64,000 nt of DNA from Collimonas sp. OK242 (GTDB lineage Bacteria > Pseudomonadota > Gammaproteobacteria > Burkholderiales > Burkholderiaceae_D). The notes beneath the pieces are model-generated. The model saw nothing but the letters and a program-made list of their open reading frames with translations, was not told the origin of the DNA and made no database searches. Shown piece after piece: positions 8,637 to 17,663 of this stretch; position 1 is the first letter of the stretch, and every line of letters starts with the position of its first letter. A program made the translations under genes and the position numbers. The stretch is taken from contig NZ_FNOR01000007.1 in NCBI RefSeq assembly GCF_900107095.1, positions 186,001-250,000 on the forward strand. The letters are read 5' to 3'.

Positions 8637-9521
8637 TCATTTCTCTTTACCGAACAGGCCTGCGGGCCGGATCATCAGCACAATCGCCATCACGATAAAC
8701 ACCACCGTAGCCGACGCTTCCGGATAAAACACGCGGGTCAGTCCTTCAATTACGCCCAGTGCCAGACCGGTAATGATCGATCCCATGATGGAACCCATGC
8801 CACCGATCACCACAACCGCGAATACGACGATAATCAGGTTCGAGCCCATCAGTGGCGAGACCTGGATCACCGGCGCCGCCAGCACCCCGGCAAAGGCCGC
8901 CAAAGCGACGCCGAAGCCGTAAGTCAGGGTCACCATCAGTGGCACGTTGACGCCGAACGCCTCAACCAGCTTCGGATTCTCGGTACCGGCGCGCAGATAG
9001 GCGCCGAGCTTGGTCTTTTCAATCACGAACCAGGTCGAGAAACACACTGTCAGCGATGCCGCCACCACCCAGGCGCGATAGTTCGGCAGCACCATGAAGC
9101 CGAGATCGGTAGCGCCGCTCAACAGCTCAGGAACCGAAAACGGCTGGCCGGAGACGCCATAGAACGAACGGAAGATGCCCTCCACCATCAAGGTGATGCC
9201 GAAGGTCAGCAGCAAGCCGTACAGATGATCCAGCTTGTACAGCCAGCGCAGCATGGTCTTCTCGATGACGACGCCGAACAAGCCCACCAGCAGCGGCGCC
9301 AGAATCAGCATCTCCCAGTAATTCAGATTGAAATAAGTCAGGCCGATCCAGGCCAGGAATGCCCCCATCATGTACAGCGCGCCGTGAGCGAAATTGATCA
9401 CGTTGAGCAGGCCGAAAATCACCGCCAGGCCGAGCGACAGCATGGCGTAAAACGAACCGTTGACGAGTCCCAGCAACAACTGGCTCATCAAGGCTTGAAA
9501 GGGAATGCCGAATATTTCCAT
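8637..9521 (-). CDS. livH: Branched-chain amino-acid-type ABC transporter permease LivH
   Basis: This is the first membrane permease of the HAAT importer, 294 residues. The N-terminal pattern LVNGSFYAMLSLGLAVIFGLLNVINFAHGALYMMGAF is diagnostic, and the coupling loop TKLGAYLRAGTENPKLVEAFGVNV is present. It is encoded between the binding protein and livM in the order G-F-K-H-M. A 14-bp hairpin lies in the gap upstream and may lower livHM expression relative to livK. Confidence 0.94.
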   Translation of the reverse strand: MEIFGIPFQALMSQLLLGLVNGSFYAMLSLGLAVIFGLLNVINFAHGALYMMGAFLAWIGLTYFNLNYWEMLILAPLLVGLFGVVIEKTMLRWLYKLDHLYGLLLTFGITLMVEGIFRSFYGVSGQPFSVPELLSGATDLGFMVLPNYRAWVVAASLTVCFSTWFVIEKTKLGAYLRAGTENPKLVEAFGVNVPLMVTLTYGFGVALAAFAGVLAAPVIQVSPLMGSNLIIVVFAVVVIGGMGSIMGSIITGLALGVIEGLTRVFYPEASATVVFIVMAIVLMIRPAGLFGKEK

Positions 9522-9598
9522 GGCAATGTCATCAAAAAATCACTCGGGCGAGTGAATAACTATCGAACAGCGCGCCTAACAAAATATCAAACAGCGCA

Positions 9599-9634
9599 CC
9601 GGCCTGCACATCGCATAAGGGATGTGCAGGCCGG
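9599..9634 (-). terminator. Intra-operon hairpin between livK and livH
   Basis: A perfect 14-bp stem (CCGGCCTGCACATC at 9599-9612 paired with 9621-9634) encloses an 8-base loop. Read on the minus strand it follows livK and is trailed only by a weak, interrupted T tract. Such hairpins after binding-protein genes usually stabilise the upstream message or partly terminate transcription, so that more binding protein than permease is made. That role is inferred. Confidence 0.7.
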
Positions 9635-9753
9635 CATCACGTTGAGATCAGGTAAACGACGCGCCAGGCATATCTTCGGACCCGCACACAACCCAGGTTC
9701 TCAAGCTTGGCTCACAACTGCAGGTCAAGCGCGGCTACTGCCGAGCTGCTCTA

Positions 9754-10968
9754 TCATTTCCACAATCCGCACTTGCTCTCGGCCTTGGCGGTGAAAGCCT
9801 GTTCGGCTGCAATGGTCTGGATCTTGGTCAGGTAATCCCAAGGATATTTTGAGTCAGCCGGCGCCTTGACCTGAAACAGCGTCATGTCATGCACCACCCG
9901 GCCGTCCGCGCGCAGATAGGCGTTCTTGGTAAACATATCGTTGAACTTGCTGGTGCGCAGGTGGGCCATGACCTTGTCGCCATCATCCGTGCCGATCGCC
10001 TTGACTGCCATCAGGTATTGCATCGCTGCGGAATAATCGGCCGCTTGCAAACTGGACGGTTCTTTTTTCATTTTTTCGAAATAACGCTTGGCCCATTTGC
10101 GCGACTCGTCGTTTTGATCCCAGTACCAGCTGTCGGTCAGGTACATGCCCTGAGTCTGCTTCAGCGTCAGCGAGTGGATGTCGTTGATGAACACCAGCAA
10201 ACCAGCCAGCTTGGCGTTCTTGGTGACACCGAATTCATTGGCGGCCTTGACCGCATTGATCAAATCGCCGCCGGCATTCGCCAGGCCGATGATCTGCGCC
10301 TTGGACGATTGCGCCTGCAGCATGAACGAAGAGAAATCGGAAGCGTTCAGCGGATGCTTGACCGCGCCCAACACGGTGCCGCCGGCAGCTTTTACCACTG
10401 CGGCCGTATCTTTTTCCAGCGAAGCGCCAAACGCATAATCGGCGGTCACGAAATACCAGGTCTTGCCGCCATGATTCACCACGGCCGAGCCGGTGCCTTT
10501 GGCCAAGGCGTAGGTATCGTAAGCATAGTGCACAGTGTAAGGCGTGCATTCTTCATTAGTCAGACGGGTGCTGCCGGCGCCGATTTCAAAGAGCGGCTTC
10601 TTCTTTTCAGCAGCAATCTTTGCCATCGCCAAAGCAGTACCGGAGTTGGTGCCGCCGATCAGCACGTCCAGTCCTTGCTGGTCAAACCATTCGCGCGCCT
10701 TGCTCGATGCGATGTCGGCTTTATTCTGATGATCGGCCGTGACCAGTTCGATTTTCTTGCCGTTGATGCTGCCGCCCATATCGGCAATCGCCATCTTGAT
10801 CGCCTCGGCGCCGCCAGGGCCGTCGATGTCGGAGTAGACGCTCGACATGTCGGTGATGAAGCCGATCCTGACGACATCGCCGGAAATCTGCGCCGACGCC
10901 GGCGCTGCAAAACCGAGAGCGATGGCGCTACTCACCGCGACTGCCAAAGTCTTTAATTTGATATTCAT
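9754..10968 (-). CDS. livK: Periplasmic amino-acid-type binding protein of the liv operon
   Basis: This is the periplasmic type I binding protein (Peripla_BP_6) that delivers ligand to LivHM. The signal peptide MNIKLKTLAVAVSSAIALG...ASAQ is clear. The ATG at 10968 is chosen because GGAG lies seven bases upstream, which makes the longer 10980 start unlikely. The mature protein has 380 residues with VVRIGFITDMSSVYSDIDGPGG as the first strand and loop. The sequence resembles the subfamily annotated for amides, urea or aromatic acids more than classic leucine-binding proteins, but ligand residues cannot be assigned by eye. Confidence 0.9.
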   Translation of the reverse strand: MNIKLKTLAVAVSSAIALGFAAPASAQISGDVVRIGFITDMSSVYSDIDGPGGAEAIKMAIADMGGSINGKKIELVTADHQNKADIASSKAREWFDQQGLDVLIGGTNSGTALAMAKIAAEKKKPLFEIGAGSTRLTNEECTPYTVHYAYDTYALAKGTGSAVVNHGGKTWYFVTADYAFGASLEKDTAAVVKAAGGTVLGAVKHPLNASDFSSFMLQAQSSKAQIIGLANAGGDLINAVKAANEFGVTKNAKLAGLLVFINDIHSLTLKQTQGMYLTDSWYWDQNDESRKWAKRYFEKMKKEPSSLQAADYSAAMQYLMAVKAIGTDDGDKVMAHLRTSKFNDMFTKNAYLRADGRVVHDMTLFQVKAPADSKYPWDYLTKIQTIAAEQAFTAKAESKCGLWK

Positions 10969-11030
10969 TGTCTTCTCCATTTTATGAACGACTCGTCATC
11001 TCGCAATCGCCGAGACTCTCCTGCCTAAAA

Positions 11031-11789
11031 CTACACACCTAATAATGCATTCAATACCGGCATCTTTTCTTCCAGCTGCGAGGACGCAAACGACTCAACG
11101 ATCTGGCCGTGCTCCATCACATAAAAACGATCCGCCAAAGGCGCGGCAAAACGGAAGTTCTGCTCCACCATCACTATCGTGTAGCCCTTGGCTTTCAAGG
11201 TGGTGATCATGCGCGCCAGCGTTTGCACAATGACCGGCGCCAGGCCTTCGGAAATTTCATCCAGCAACAACAAGCGTGCGCCGGTGCGCAGGATGCGCGC
11301 AACCGCCAGCATCTGCTGTTCACCGCCGGACAGCCGCGTGCCCTGGCTATTCCTGCGTTCTTTCAGATTGGGAAACATGTCATAGATTTCGTCGACAGAC
11401 ATGCCCTTTTCGGTGGTCGACAGCGACGGTGGCAACAACAGGTTTTCTTCCGTCGACAAGGAAGAGAATATGCCGCGCTCCTCAGGGCAATAACCGACGC
11501 CGCGATGGGCAATCTTGTGGGTCGGCAGCCCGATCGTCTCGACCCCGCCGATCCTGATCGAGCCCTTGCGTGCGCCGGTCAAGCCCATGATCGCGCGCAT
11601 GGTGGTGGTGCGGCCGGCGCCATTGCGGCCCAGCAGCGTCACCACTTCGCCCTTGTGCACGCTCAGGTTTACATTGTGCAAAATATGCGATTCGCCATAC
11701 CAGGCTTGCAGATTTTCGATATCGAGCGCAGCCGTGCCTTGGGCGGCTGCGCCGACAGATGGAGATGGTGGGGAATCAACTGCAGACAT
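11031..11789 (-). CDS. livF: ABC transporter ATP-binding protein LivF (Walker A Lys replaced by Arg)
   Basis: This is one of the two ATPases of the HAAT importer. Q-loop, signature (LSGGEQQML) and Walker B (LLLLDEISEGL) are intact. The Walker A reads GRNGAGRTTT, so the lysine that normally binds the beta/gamma phosphates is arginine; the CGC codon at this place was checked on the minus strand. The ATG at 11789 has GGAG seven bases upstream and overlaps the livG stop as TGATG. An N-terminal extension of about 20 residues (SAVDSPPSPSVGAAAQGT) precedes the domain. The Arg variant may be normal for this subfamily. Confidence 0.93.
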   Translation of the reverse strand: MSAVDSPPSPSVGAAAQGTAALDIENLQAWYGESHILHNVNLSVHKGEVVTLLGRNGAGRTTTMRAIMGLTGARKGSIRIGGVETIGLPTHKIAHRGVGYCPEERGIFSSLSTEENLLLPPSLSTTEKGMSVDEIYDMFPNLKERRNSQGTRLSGGEQQMLAVARILRTGARLLLLDEISEGLAPVIVQTLARMITTLKAKGYTIVMVEQNFRFAAPLADRFYVMEHGQIVESFASSQLEEKMPVLNALLGV

Positions 11790-12559
11790 CAATGTGCTCC
11801 TGCCAGTACCTCGGTAGTGGTGCCCATATAGGCTTCCATTACCAACGGGTTCTTCGAGACTTCTTCATAGCGGCCTTCCGCCAGCATCGCACCGCGCTGC
11901 AGCACGCTGATCTTGTCGCAAATGCCTGACACCACATTCATGTTGTGTTCCACCATCAGGATGGTGCGGCCGACCGATACCTTCTTGATCAGTGCCGTGA
12001 CCCGATCGACGTCTTCGTGCCCCATGCCTTGCGTGGGTTCATCCAGCAGCATCAGTTCCGGCTCCATGCCCAGGGTAGTGGCAATCTCCAACGCCCGCTT
12101 GCGGCCGTAAGGTAAATCGACGGTCAGGGTATCGGCAAACTCGGTCAGGTCGACTTCCGCCAGCAATTCCATCGCACGCTGGTTCAATTGCGCCAGCGAC
12201 TTACCGCTTTTCCAGAAATGGTAAGAAGTCCCCAGCGTCCGCTGCAATCCTATGCGAACGTTCTCCATCACGCTCAAATGCGGGAAAACGGCAGAAATCT
12301 GGAAAGAACGGATGATCCCCTGGCGGGCGATCTGGGCTGGCGCATCGGTGGTGATGTCCCGGCCGTTGAACAGAATCTGGCCGGAAGTCGGCACCAGGAA
12401 TTTAGTCAGCAGATTGAAGCAAGTCGTCTTCCCTGCCCCGTTTGGACCGATCAGTGCGTGGATATGGCCGCGCTCGACCTGCAGGTTAACGCCATTGACG
12501 GCGGTAAACCCCCTGAACTCCTTGGTCAGGTTTTTTGTCTCCAAGATGATGTCGGTCAT
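11789..12559 (-). CDS. livG: ABC transporter ATP-binding protein LivG
   Basis: This is the first gene of the liv operon and the second ATPase of the importer, with 256 residues. It has a canonical Walker A (GPNGAGKTTCFNLLT) and Walker B (MLLDEPTQGMGHEDV). The signature region is the family's degenerate form, DLPYGRKRALEIA rather than LSGGQ. The C-terminus AYMGTTTE is typical of LivG (YLG). Together with LivF it would form a heterodimer with one fully canonical P-loop. The operon promoter should lie in the 224 bases upstream. Confidence 0.94.
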   Translation of the reverse strand: MTDIILETKNLTKEFRGFTAVNGVNLQVERGHIHALIGPNGAGKTTCFNLLTKFLVPTSGQILFNGRDITTDAPAQIARQGIIRSFQISAVFPHLSVMENVRIGLQRTLGTSYHFWKSGKSLAQLNQRAMELLAEVDLTEFADTLTVDLPYGRKRALEIATTLGMEPELMLLDEPTQGMGHEDVDRVTALIKKVSVGRTILMVEHNMNVVSGICDKISVLQRGAMLAEGRYEEVSKNPLVMEAYMGTTTEVLAGAH

Positions 12560-12783
12560 CTGGTCTCCTATTGATATTACTTGTTCGGAATATCGCTACC
12601 TCAAAGATGATATGGCAATCACCTTATCAGCCTTATATTTTTTTATGGATACTACCGTTGCCACTGTGCTGGAGCAATACGTAGAAATACTATACAAAAA
12701 CTTTACAGAAATTAACTACGCCTGAAAAAATAGTTTGATCAATACTTGAGCCAAAAAGCCAGGTTTTGCTTATTCTTTACTTG

Positions 12784-14406
12784 TCAGCGGCCTTCCTTTA
12801 TGAATTTTGCTGCCATTTCTGCAATCATCAAGGTCGGCGAATTGGTGTTGCCGGAAGTGATAGTCGGCATCACGGAGGCGTCAACCACGCGCAATCCGGC
12901 TACGCCTTTCACCCGCAGCTGGCTATCCACCACCGCCATCGGATCGTCGCCACGGCCCATCTTGCAGGTCCCTACCGGATGAAAAATCGTGGTGCCGATC
13001 TCGCCGGCGGCCTTGATCAATTCCTCTTCGGTCCGGTATTGCATGCCAGGCTTGAATTCTTCCGGCGCATACTTTTGCAGCGCCGGCGCAGCGATGATCT
13101 TGCGGGTCAGCAGCAGCGAAGCCGCCGCCACCTTGCGGTCTTCCTCGGTATCCAGATAATTCAGCGTGATTTTCGGCGCTCCCTCCGCCGCACCAGAGCC
13201 AATCCGCACATGGCCGCGCGAGGTCGGGCGCAAATTACAGACGCTGGCGGTGAAGGCTGGAAACGCATGCAAAGGATCGCCGAATTTCTCCAGCGATAAA
13301 GGCTGCACGTGATATTCCAGATTGGCGCTCGCCTGCATCGCATCGGATTTGGCGAACGCTCCCAGTTGCGAAGGCGCCATCGACATCGGGCCGCTCTGCC
13401 TCAGCAGATACTCCATGCCGATTTTCGCTTTGCCAAACCAGTTGTTACTCATCGTATTCAGGGTCTTGACGCCGCTCACCTTGAACGCCATCCTGATCTG
13501 CAAATGATCTTGCAGATTCTCGCCCACACCTGGCGTATCCTGCATGACCGGAATCTGATGTTGTTGCAATAGCGCCGCCGGACCGATGCCGGACAATTGC
13601 AAAATATGCGGAGAGCCTACAGCGCCCGCACTCAATAAGGTTTCGCGGCTGGCCTCGGCATGCCACTCCTTGCCGCCGCCGGAAAACTCAACTCCTTTAC
13701 ATACCAGCCCCTGCTCGCCGCGCTCCAGCAACAGGCGCTTGACCTGGCAACCGGTCATGATCGTCAGGTTGCCGCGGCCGCTGGCTGAACGCAAAAACGC
13801 CTTGGCTGCGTTCCAGCGAATACCGCGTTTCTGGTTGACGTCAAAATAACCGGATCCTTCGTTGTCGCCGCGATTAAAGTCGTCAACCTTGGGGATGCCG
13901 ACTTCAGCCGCAGCATCCCGAAAAGCATCCAGGATTTTCCAGGACAAACGCTGTTTTTCAACCCGCCACTCGCCGCCTGCGCCGTGGAATTCATTCGCGC
14001 CGCCGTAGTGATCTTCACTCTTTTTAAACAGTGGCAGCACCTGCTCCCAGCGCCATGCCGGATCGCCGCTCAGCTGCGCCCATTGGTCATAATCACGGGC
14101 CTGGCCGCGCATGTAAATCATGCCGTTGATCGATGAGCTTCCACCCAGCACTTTACCGCGCGGATAGATCAGGCTACGGCCATTCAAACCGGCATCAGGT
14201 TCAGTCCGGTACATCCAGTCGGTGCGAGGATTATTGATGCAATACAGGTAGCCGACAGGAATGTGGATCCAGATGTAATCGTCTTTCGCACCTGCTTCAA
14301 TCAGCAGCACCTTGACCGAACTGTCCTGTGTCAAACGATTCGCCAACACACAGCCGGCGGTCCCCGCGCCGATCACGATGTAGTCGTACTTGCCTGCTGT
14401 TTCCAT
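12784..14406 (-). CDS. GMC-family FAD oxidoreductase (choline/alcohol dehydrogenase-like)
   Basis: This is a 540-residue flavoprotein of the glucose-methanol-choline family. The FAD loop [18 protein letters not shown] is at 8-25, GMC signature 1 ([20 protein letters not shown]) is near 80, and the active-site histidine lies in [11 protein letters not shown] near 472. The C-terminal [22 protein letters not shown] is typical of choline dehydrogenase-like members. It has no signal peptide. Upstream lies a remnant of a methylmalonate-semialdehyde dehydrogenase gene and then a decayed LysR gene. It was therefore probably part of a catabolic operon and has lost its partners. The substrate is unknown. 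Confidence 0.9.
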   Translation of the reverse strand: METAGKYDYIVIGAGTAGCVLANRLTQDSSVKVLLIEAGAKDDYIWIHIPVGYLYCINNPRTDWMYRTEPDAGLNGRSLIYPRGKVLGGSSSINGMIYMRGQARDYDQWAQLSGDPAWRWEQVLPLFKKSEDHYGGANEFHGAGGEWRVEKQRLSWKILDAFRDAAAEVGIPKVDDFNRGDNEGSGYFDVNQKRGIRWNAAKAFLRSASGRGNLTIMTGCQVKRLLLERGEQGLVCKGVEFSGGGKEWHAEASRETLLSAGAVGSPHILQLSGIGPAALLQQHQIPVMQDTPGVGENLQDHLQIRMAFKVSGVKTLNTMSNNWFGKAKIGMEYLLRQSGPMSMAPSQLGAFAKSDAMQASANLEYHVQPLSLEKFGDPLHAFPAFTASVCNLRPTSRGHVRIGSGAAEGAPKITLNYLDTEEDRKVAAASLLLTRKIIAAPALQKYAPEEFKPGMQYRTEEELIKAAGEIGTTIFHPVGTCKMGRGDDPMAVVDSQLRVKGVAGLRVVDASVMPTITSGNTNSPTLMIAEMAAKFIKEGR

Positions 14407-14439
14407 GCGTCTCTTTCTGTTTTTAATTATTTATACTAT

Positions 14440-14559
14440 TTATTTTGCAACCGGCATGGTGAATTCCACACCTTTCGAAATCGTCTGCGGCCAACGCTGC
14501 ATGATCGATTTGTAACGCGTATAAAAACGCAACCCTTCCTCGCCATACGCGTGCGTAAC
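14440..14559 (-). pseudogene. mmsA: 3' remnant of a CoA-acylating methylmalonate-semialdehyde dehydrogenase gene
   Basis: On the minus strand, about 39 codons in one frame read [20 protein letters not shown], then [17 protein letters not shown] and a TAA stop at 14440-14442. This matches the usual C-terminus of MmsA-type aldehyde dehydrogenases of Burkholderiales. Nothing homologous continues beyond 14559, where a run of A residues begins. Hence about 90 percent of the gene has been deleted. The fragment ends 33 bases before the GMC gene. Family assignment is from recognition of this tail and should be confirmed by alignment. Confidence 0.65.
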
Positions 14560-14614
14560 GCAAAAAAAAATGGAACGGCTGATAATTAGATCACCCTGAT
14601 GAAAAATTAATCAA

Positions 14615-15434
14615 ATGGATATTACCCAACTTTACGCCTTCGTCACCGTCGCCAGAGAAGGGAACCTGAGCCGCGCTGCCGCATTACTGCATGTCGCGCA
14701 ACCGGCTGTCAGCCTGCAAATCAAGTCGTTGCAGAGCAGCTTGAATCTGCAATTATTTACACGCATCCCCAGCAACATGACGTTGACCGACGATAGCATC
14801 AAGTTACCACCATTTGCCGAACGTACAACCGCTGCCGTATCACAGTTACGTCAACAAGCAGACAGCCTGCATTCCAACAGCTCGTAAATACTGAGCGAAA
14901 AAAACTCGCAATCGGTACGATTCTCGATCCTGAATTCATCCGGCCCGGCGTTTTCCTCCAGCGTTTGGCAGAAAGTTATCCCCAGCTTTCTGCACTTTGC
15001 AACACAGCATGCCTGACGATGTACAGCGGTTGATCAGATCAGGCCATCTCGATGTCGGCTACTACCTCGGTACGCCAAACAAAACTTTCCATCGGCTCAC
15101 ACTGACACAATTTACTTACTGCGTGCTTGCACCATCCGCTTGGAACAGCCGTGTTTCCGGAAAAGACTGGCCGGCTTTGGCTAAATTGCCGTGGATCTGG
15201 ACTCCGCCGGAGTCGGCCCATCACCGTTTATTCGGTAAAACCTTTGCTCAATGCAAAGCTACTCCAAATAAAGTTGCGTCAGTTGCCTTACCCGAAGCAC
15301 ATGCTCATTGCCTGGTCATTTCAGATACGGTCGATTTATCGACCCAACTTTCATTTATTACCCTGGATAAACGTAAAAACGAAGCAGTTACCGTTGCCGT
15401 ACTTGCCATATTGAAGACGATTTGGGGAAATTAA
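14615..15434 (+). pseudogene. Decayed LysR-type regulator
   Basis: The first 90 codons encode an intact LysR DNA-binding domain (MDITQLYAFVTVAREGNLSRAA and so on, then a degraded linker) that ends at a stop at 14885-14887. A second frame around 14900-15010 still encodes LAIGTILDPEFIRPGVFLQRL, the start of an effector domain. From 14997 another frame gives DVQRLIRSGHLDVGYYLGTP and continues to the family C-terminus at 15434. At least two frameshifts therefore interrupt one ancestral gene of about 300 residues. It is divergent from the mmsA remnant, the usual layout for a LysR regulator and its target. Confidence 0.85.
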
Positions 15435-15496
15435 TGCCTTAAAAGCATTTTTTAGAGAGGAAATTCCCCATTTTTTGGAAAACCGGTTTCTTCAGC

Positions 15497-15616
15497 TTTG
15501 TATTTAAAGATTTATATATATAAATAGTAGTAGTAGTTAACCACCTGCTTTTCTGTGGATAACACTAAATTTGACTATTCATTCAAGCACTTATGACTTG
15601 GATAAAGGCTGAGTAA
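15497..15616 (+). repeat. Origin direct repeat, left copy
   Basis: This 120-bp copy differs from the right copy (15889-16008) at only two positions (15542 C against T, 15594 T against C). It includes the AT tract, TAG x4 at 15525-15536 and the DnaA box at 15554-15562. Beyond 15616 similarity continues in a weaker form to about 15722, ending with a DnaA box at 15712-15720. Confidence 0.95.
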
Positions 15617-15888
15617 ACCTTGTATCTGGAAAGAACATTTCTTGGATAAAAAATAGGGTGTGGATATCTAACTCAATTATTCACAATGGATTCCAGTAGT
15701 TATCCAAAGACTTATCCACAGTTGCTTTCCTACATCTCCTTCTTTTCTACTTTCGAAGTAGATGTCTTTTGTAAACTCCCAAAAAAAGAACATGAACAAA
15801 AAACCGAATTTTTTTGAAAAATTGGTTTTTTAACTTCTTTTTGTTAATTATTTTTTTAAAGCAACTTCAAAAGAAAAAGCTTTTCGGT

Positions 15889-16008
15889 TTTGTATTTAAA
15901 GATTTATATATATAAATAGTAGTAGTAGTTAACTACCTGCTTTTCTGTGGATAACACTAAATTTGACTATTCATTCAAGCACTTACGACTTGGATAAAGG
16001 CTGAGTAA
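15889..16008 (+). repeat. Origin direct repeat, right copy
   Basis: This is the second copy of the 120-bp unit, 118 of 120 bases identical to the left copy. TAG x4 is at 15917-15928 and the DnaA box at 15946-15954. The diverged continuation holds the boxes at 16051, 16069, 16091 and 16103. The 166-base spacer between the two modules is A/T-rich, with long A and T runs and a small palindrome around 15747-15761. Confidence 0.95.
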
Positions 16009-16277
16009 TCGGTGTATCCCTGAAGAATAGTTCTTGGATAAAAAGACAGCTGTGGAAAACTATCTCAGATATCCACAATTGAAAAACACGATATCCACAG
16101 CTTTATCCACAAATTCGAAAAATTTGCCGGTTTACCGATGTTTTTGAGCCCAGGCCGACAATTTTTAAGAAAAATTTTCTTCTGCCTAAATAATGAGCAG
16201 CACCTAAGAAAAGAAAAATCTGGACAAGCGAAATTCAAAGCTTTAATGTACGCATAGCGTAGATAACGGAGATGCGA

Positions 16278-17579
16278 ATGAGCGATCAACAGACTTTTCT
16301 CCGCGATGCCATGCGTCGCATGAACCTTACCAGGGACCTTTTCTCCGACCGTATCGGTGTTCGCAAACGCGCACTGGATACTTGGTTGCTCCCGGAAACA
16401 TCTGGGGAATTCCGGGTCATGCCCGACATTGTCAGCAAATTCGTCAACGAAATTCTGGCGAGCGGATTGCTGCAACCGGTCTTAACGCAGAGCGTATATA
16501 TGCATCAAGCAGGTGCGCCGCTACGCGAGCAGATTTCCCATAACGGCAAACCGCAACTCCTGTCGGTAGACCAGTTTTCACGCGACTCGCTCGAACAGCT
16601 GTTCCGCGTGACGGACATCATGCAGCCCATTGCAAGGCGCCAGAAGGTGTCGCGCATCCTTGAGGGTGCCGTGCTAGCCAATTTGTTCTTTGAAGCCAGC
16701 ACGCGCACGCGTATCAGCTTTGGAGCGGCTTTTTGCCGGCTAGGCGGCTCGGTATGCGATACCACCGGCTTTACCTTCTCTTCCATGACCAAGGGCGAGT
16801 CGATTTATGACACCAGCCGCGTCATCAGCGGTTATGTCGACGCGCTGGTGGTCAGGCATCCGGAACAAGGAGCGGTCGACGAATTCGCCCGCGCTACGAA
16901 TATCCCGGTGATCAATGGCGGTGACGGCCCTGGCGAGCACCCGAGCCAGGCGATTCTCGACCTGTACACCATACAGCGCGAATTCTCGCGGCTGGGGAAG
17001 CTGATCGATGGCGCTCACATCGTCATGGCCGGCGATTTGAAGTACGGCCGCACCGTGCATTCGCTGATCAAGCTGCTGGCGCTGTATCGCGGCCTGAAGT
17101 TCACCCTGATCGCACCGCCCGCGCTGGAGATGCCCGCCCATATCCTGAACCGCATTGCACGCGGCGGCCACGTGGTGGAACAATCAACGTCCTTGGCGCA
17201 GGGGTTGAAAGGAGCCGACATCGTGTATGCCACACGGATCCAGAAGGAGCGCTTTGCCGATGAGGCAATAGAAGGCTATACCCCGGATTTCCAGATCAAC
17301 CAGGCGCTGATCGACGCCACCTGCGGCGCCGACACTATCGTCATGCATCCCTTGCCGCGCGACGGCCGGCCCGGCGCCAACGACCTCAGCACGGATCTCA
17401 ACCACGATCCGCGCCTGGCGATCTTCCGCCAGACCGACAATGGCATACCGGTAAGAATGGCGATCTTCGCCACTTTGCTGGGCGTGGAGAACCAGGTGCA
17501 GCATTCGATGCGCGATGTCAGCTGGCGTTCGCCGCACCATGTCGGGCCGGACGATGCAGTGTTTGACGGATTGGAATGA
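16278..17579 (+). CDS. pyrB: Aspartate carbamoyltransferase with N-terminal helix-turn-helix-like extension
   Basis: This enzyme condenses carbamoyl phosphate and aspartate, the committed step of pyrimidine synthesis. The catalytic part shows the carbamoyl-phosphate motif FFEASTRTRISF, TKGESIYDT, GDGPGEHPSQAILDLYTI, HPLPRDG and a C-terminal GIPVRMAIFATLLG. About 92 extra residues precede it (433 in total against about 310 for usual PyrB). Their first 60, RRMNLTRDLFSDRIGVRKRALDTWLLP, look like a small DNA-binding-type helical domain. The ATG at 16278 is chosen because GGAG lies six bases upstream; the ATG at 16272 is too close. The gene starts about 165 bases from the last DnaA box. Confidence 0.9.
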   Translation: MSDQQTFLRDAMRRMNLTRDLFSDRIGVRKRALDTWLLPETSGEFRVMPDIVSKFVNEILASGLLQPVLTQSVYMHQAGAPLREQISHNGKPQLLSVDQFSRDSLEQLFRVTDIMQPIARRQKVSRILEGAVLANLFFEASTRTRISFGAAFCRLGGSVCDTTGFTFSSMTKGESIYDTSRVISGYVDALVVRHPEQGAVDEFARATNIPVINGGDGPGEHPSQAILDLYTIQREFSRLGKLIDGAHIVMAGDLKYGRTVHSLIKLLALYRGLKFTLIAPPALEMPAHILNRIARGGHVVEQSTSLAQGLKGADIVYATRIQKERFADEAIEGYTPDFQINQALIDATCGADTIVMHPLPRDGRPGANDLSTDLNHDPRLAIFRQTDNGIPVRMAIFATLLGVENQVQHSMRDVSWRSPHHVGPDDAVFDGLE

Positions 17580-17596
17580 AGGGGGATTGAACATCG

Positions 17597-17629
17597 GCTG
17601 CCGGACTACGGTTCAGGTAATCCGGCAGC
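17597..17629 (+). terminator. Hairpin after pyrB
   Basis: A 9-bp stem, GCTGCCGGA/TCCGGCAGC, with a 15-base loop lies 18 bases after the pyrB stop and before the convergent asmA-like gene. No T-run follows on either strand, so it is a weak or factor-dependent terminator at best. Confidence 0.45.
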
Positions 17630-17663
17630 TTGCGGCTGGATAAATCAGCTGTAGTGCGCCGCC

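Larger units (their letters stand above)
15497..16113. other. oriC: Putative chromosomal replication origin (oriC) with duplicated unwinding unit
   Basis: This AT-rich gene-free block contains four perfect DnaA boxes: TGTGGATAA at 15554-15562 and 15946-15954, and TTATCCACA at 15712-15720 and 16103-16111. Several one-mismatch boxes also occur (15659, 15677, 16051, 16069, 16091). Two parallel units occur 392 bases apart. In each, an AT tract (TTTATATATATAAA) is followed by TAG repeated four times, a 17-base spacer and an inverted DnaA box. TAG repeats on the strand running toward the box have the polarity of the DnaA-trio element. parS sites and parAB are within 15 kb. No dnaA gene lies beside it; mnmE at the right edge suggests rpmH-dnaA a few kb beyond the window. 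Confidence 0.8.
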
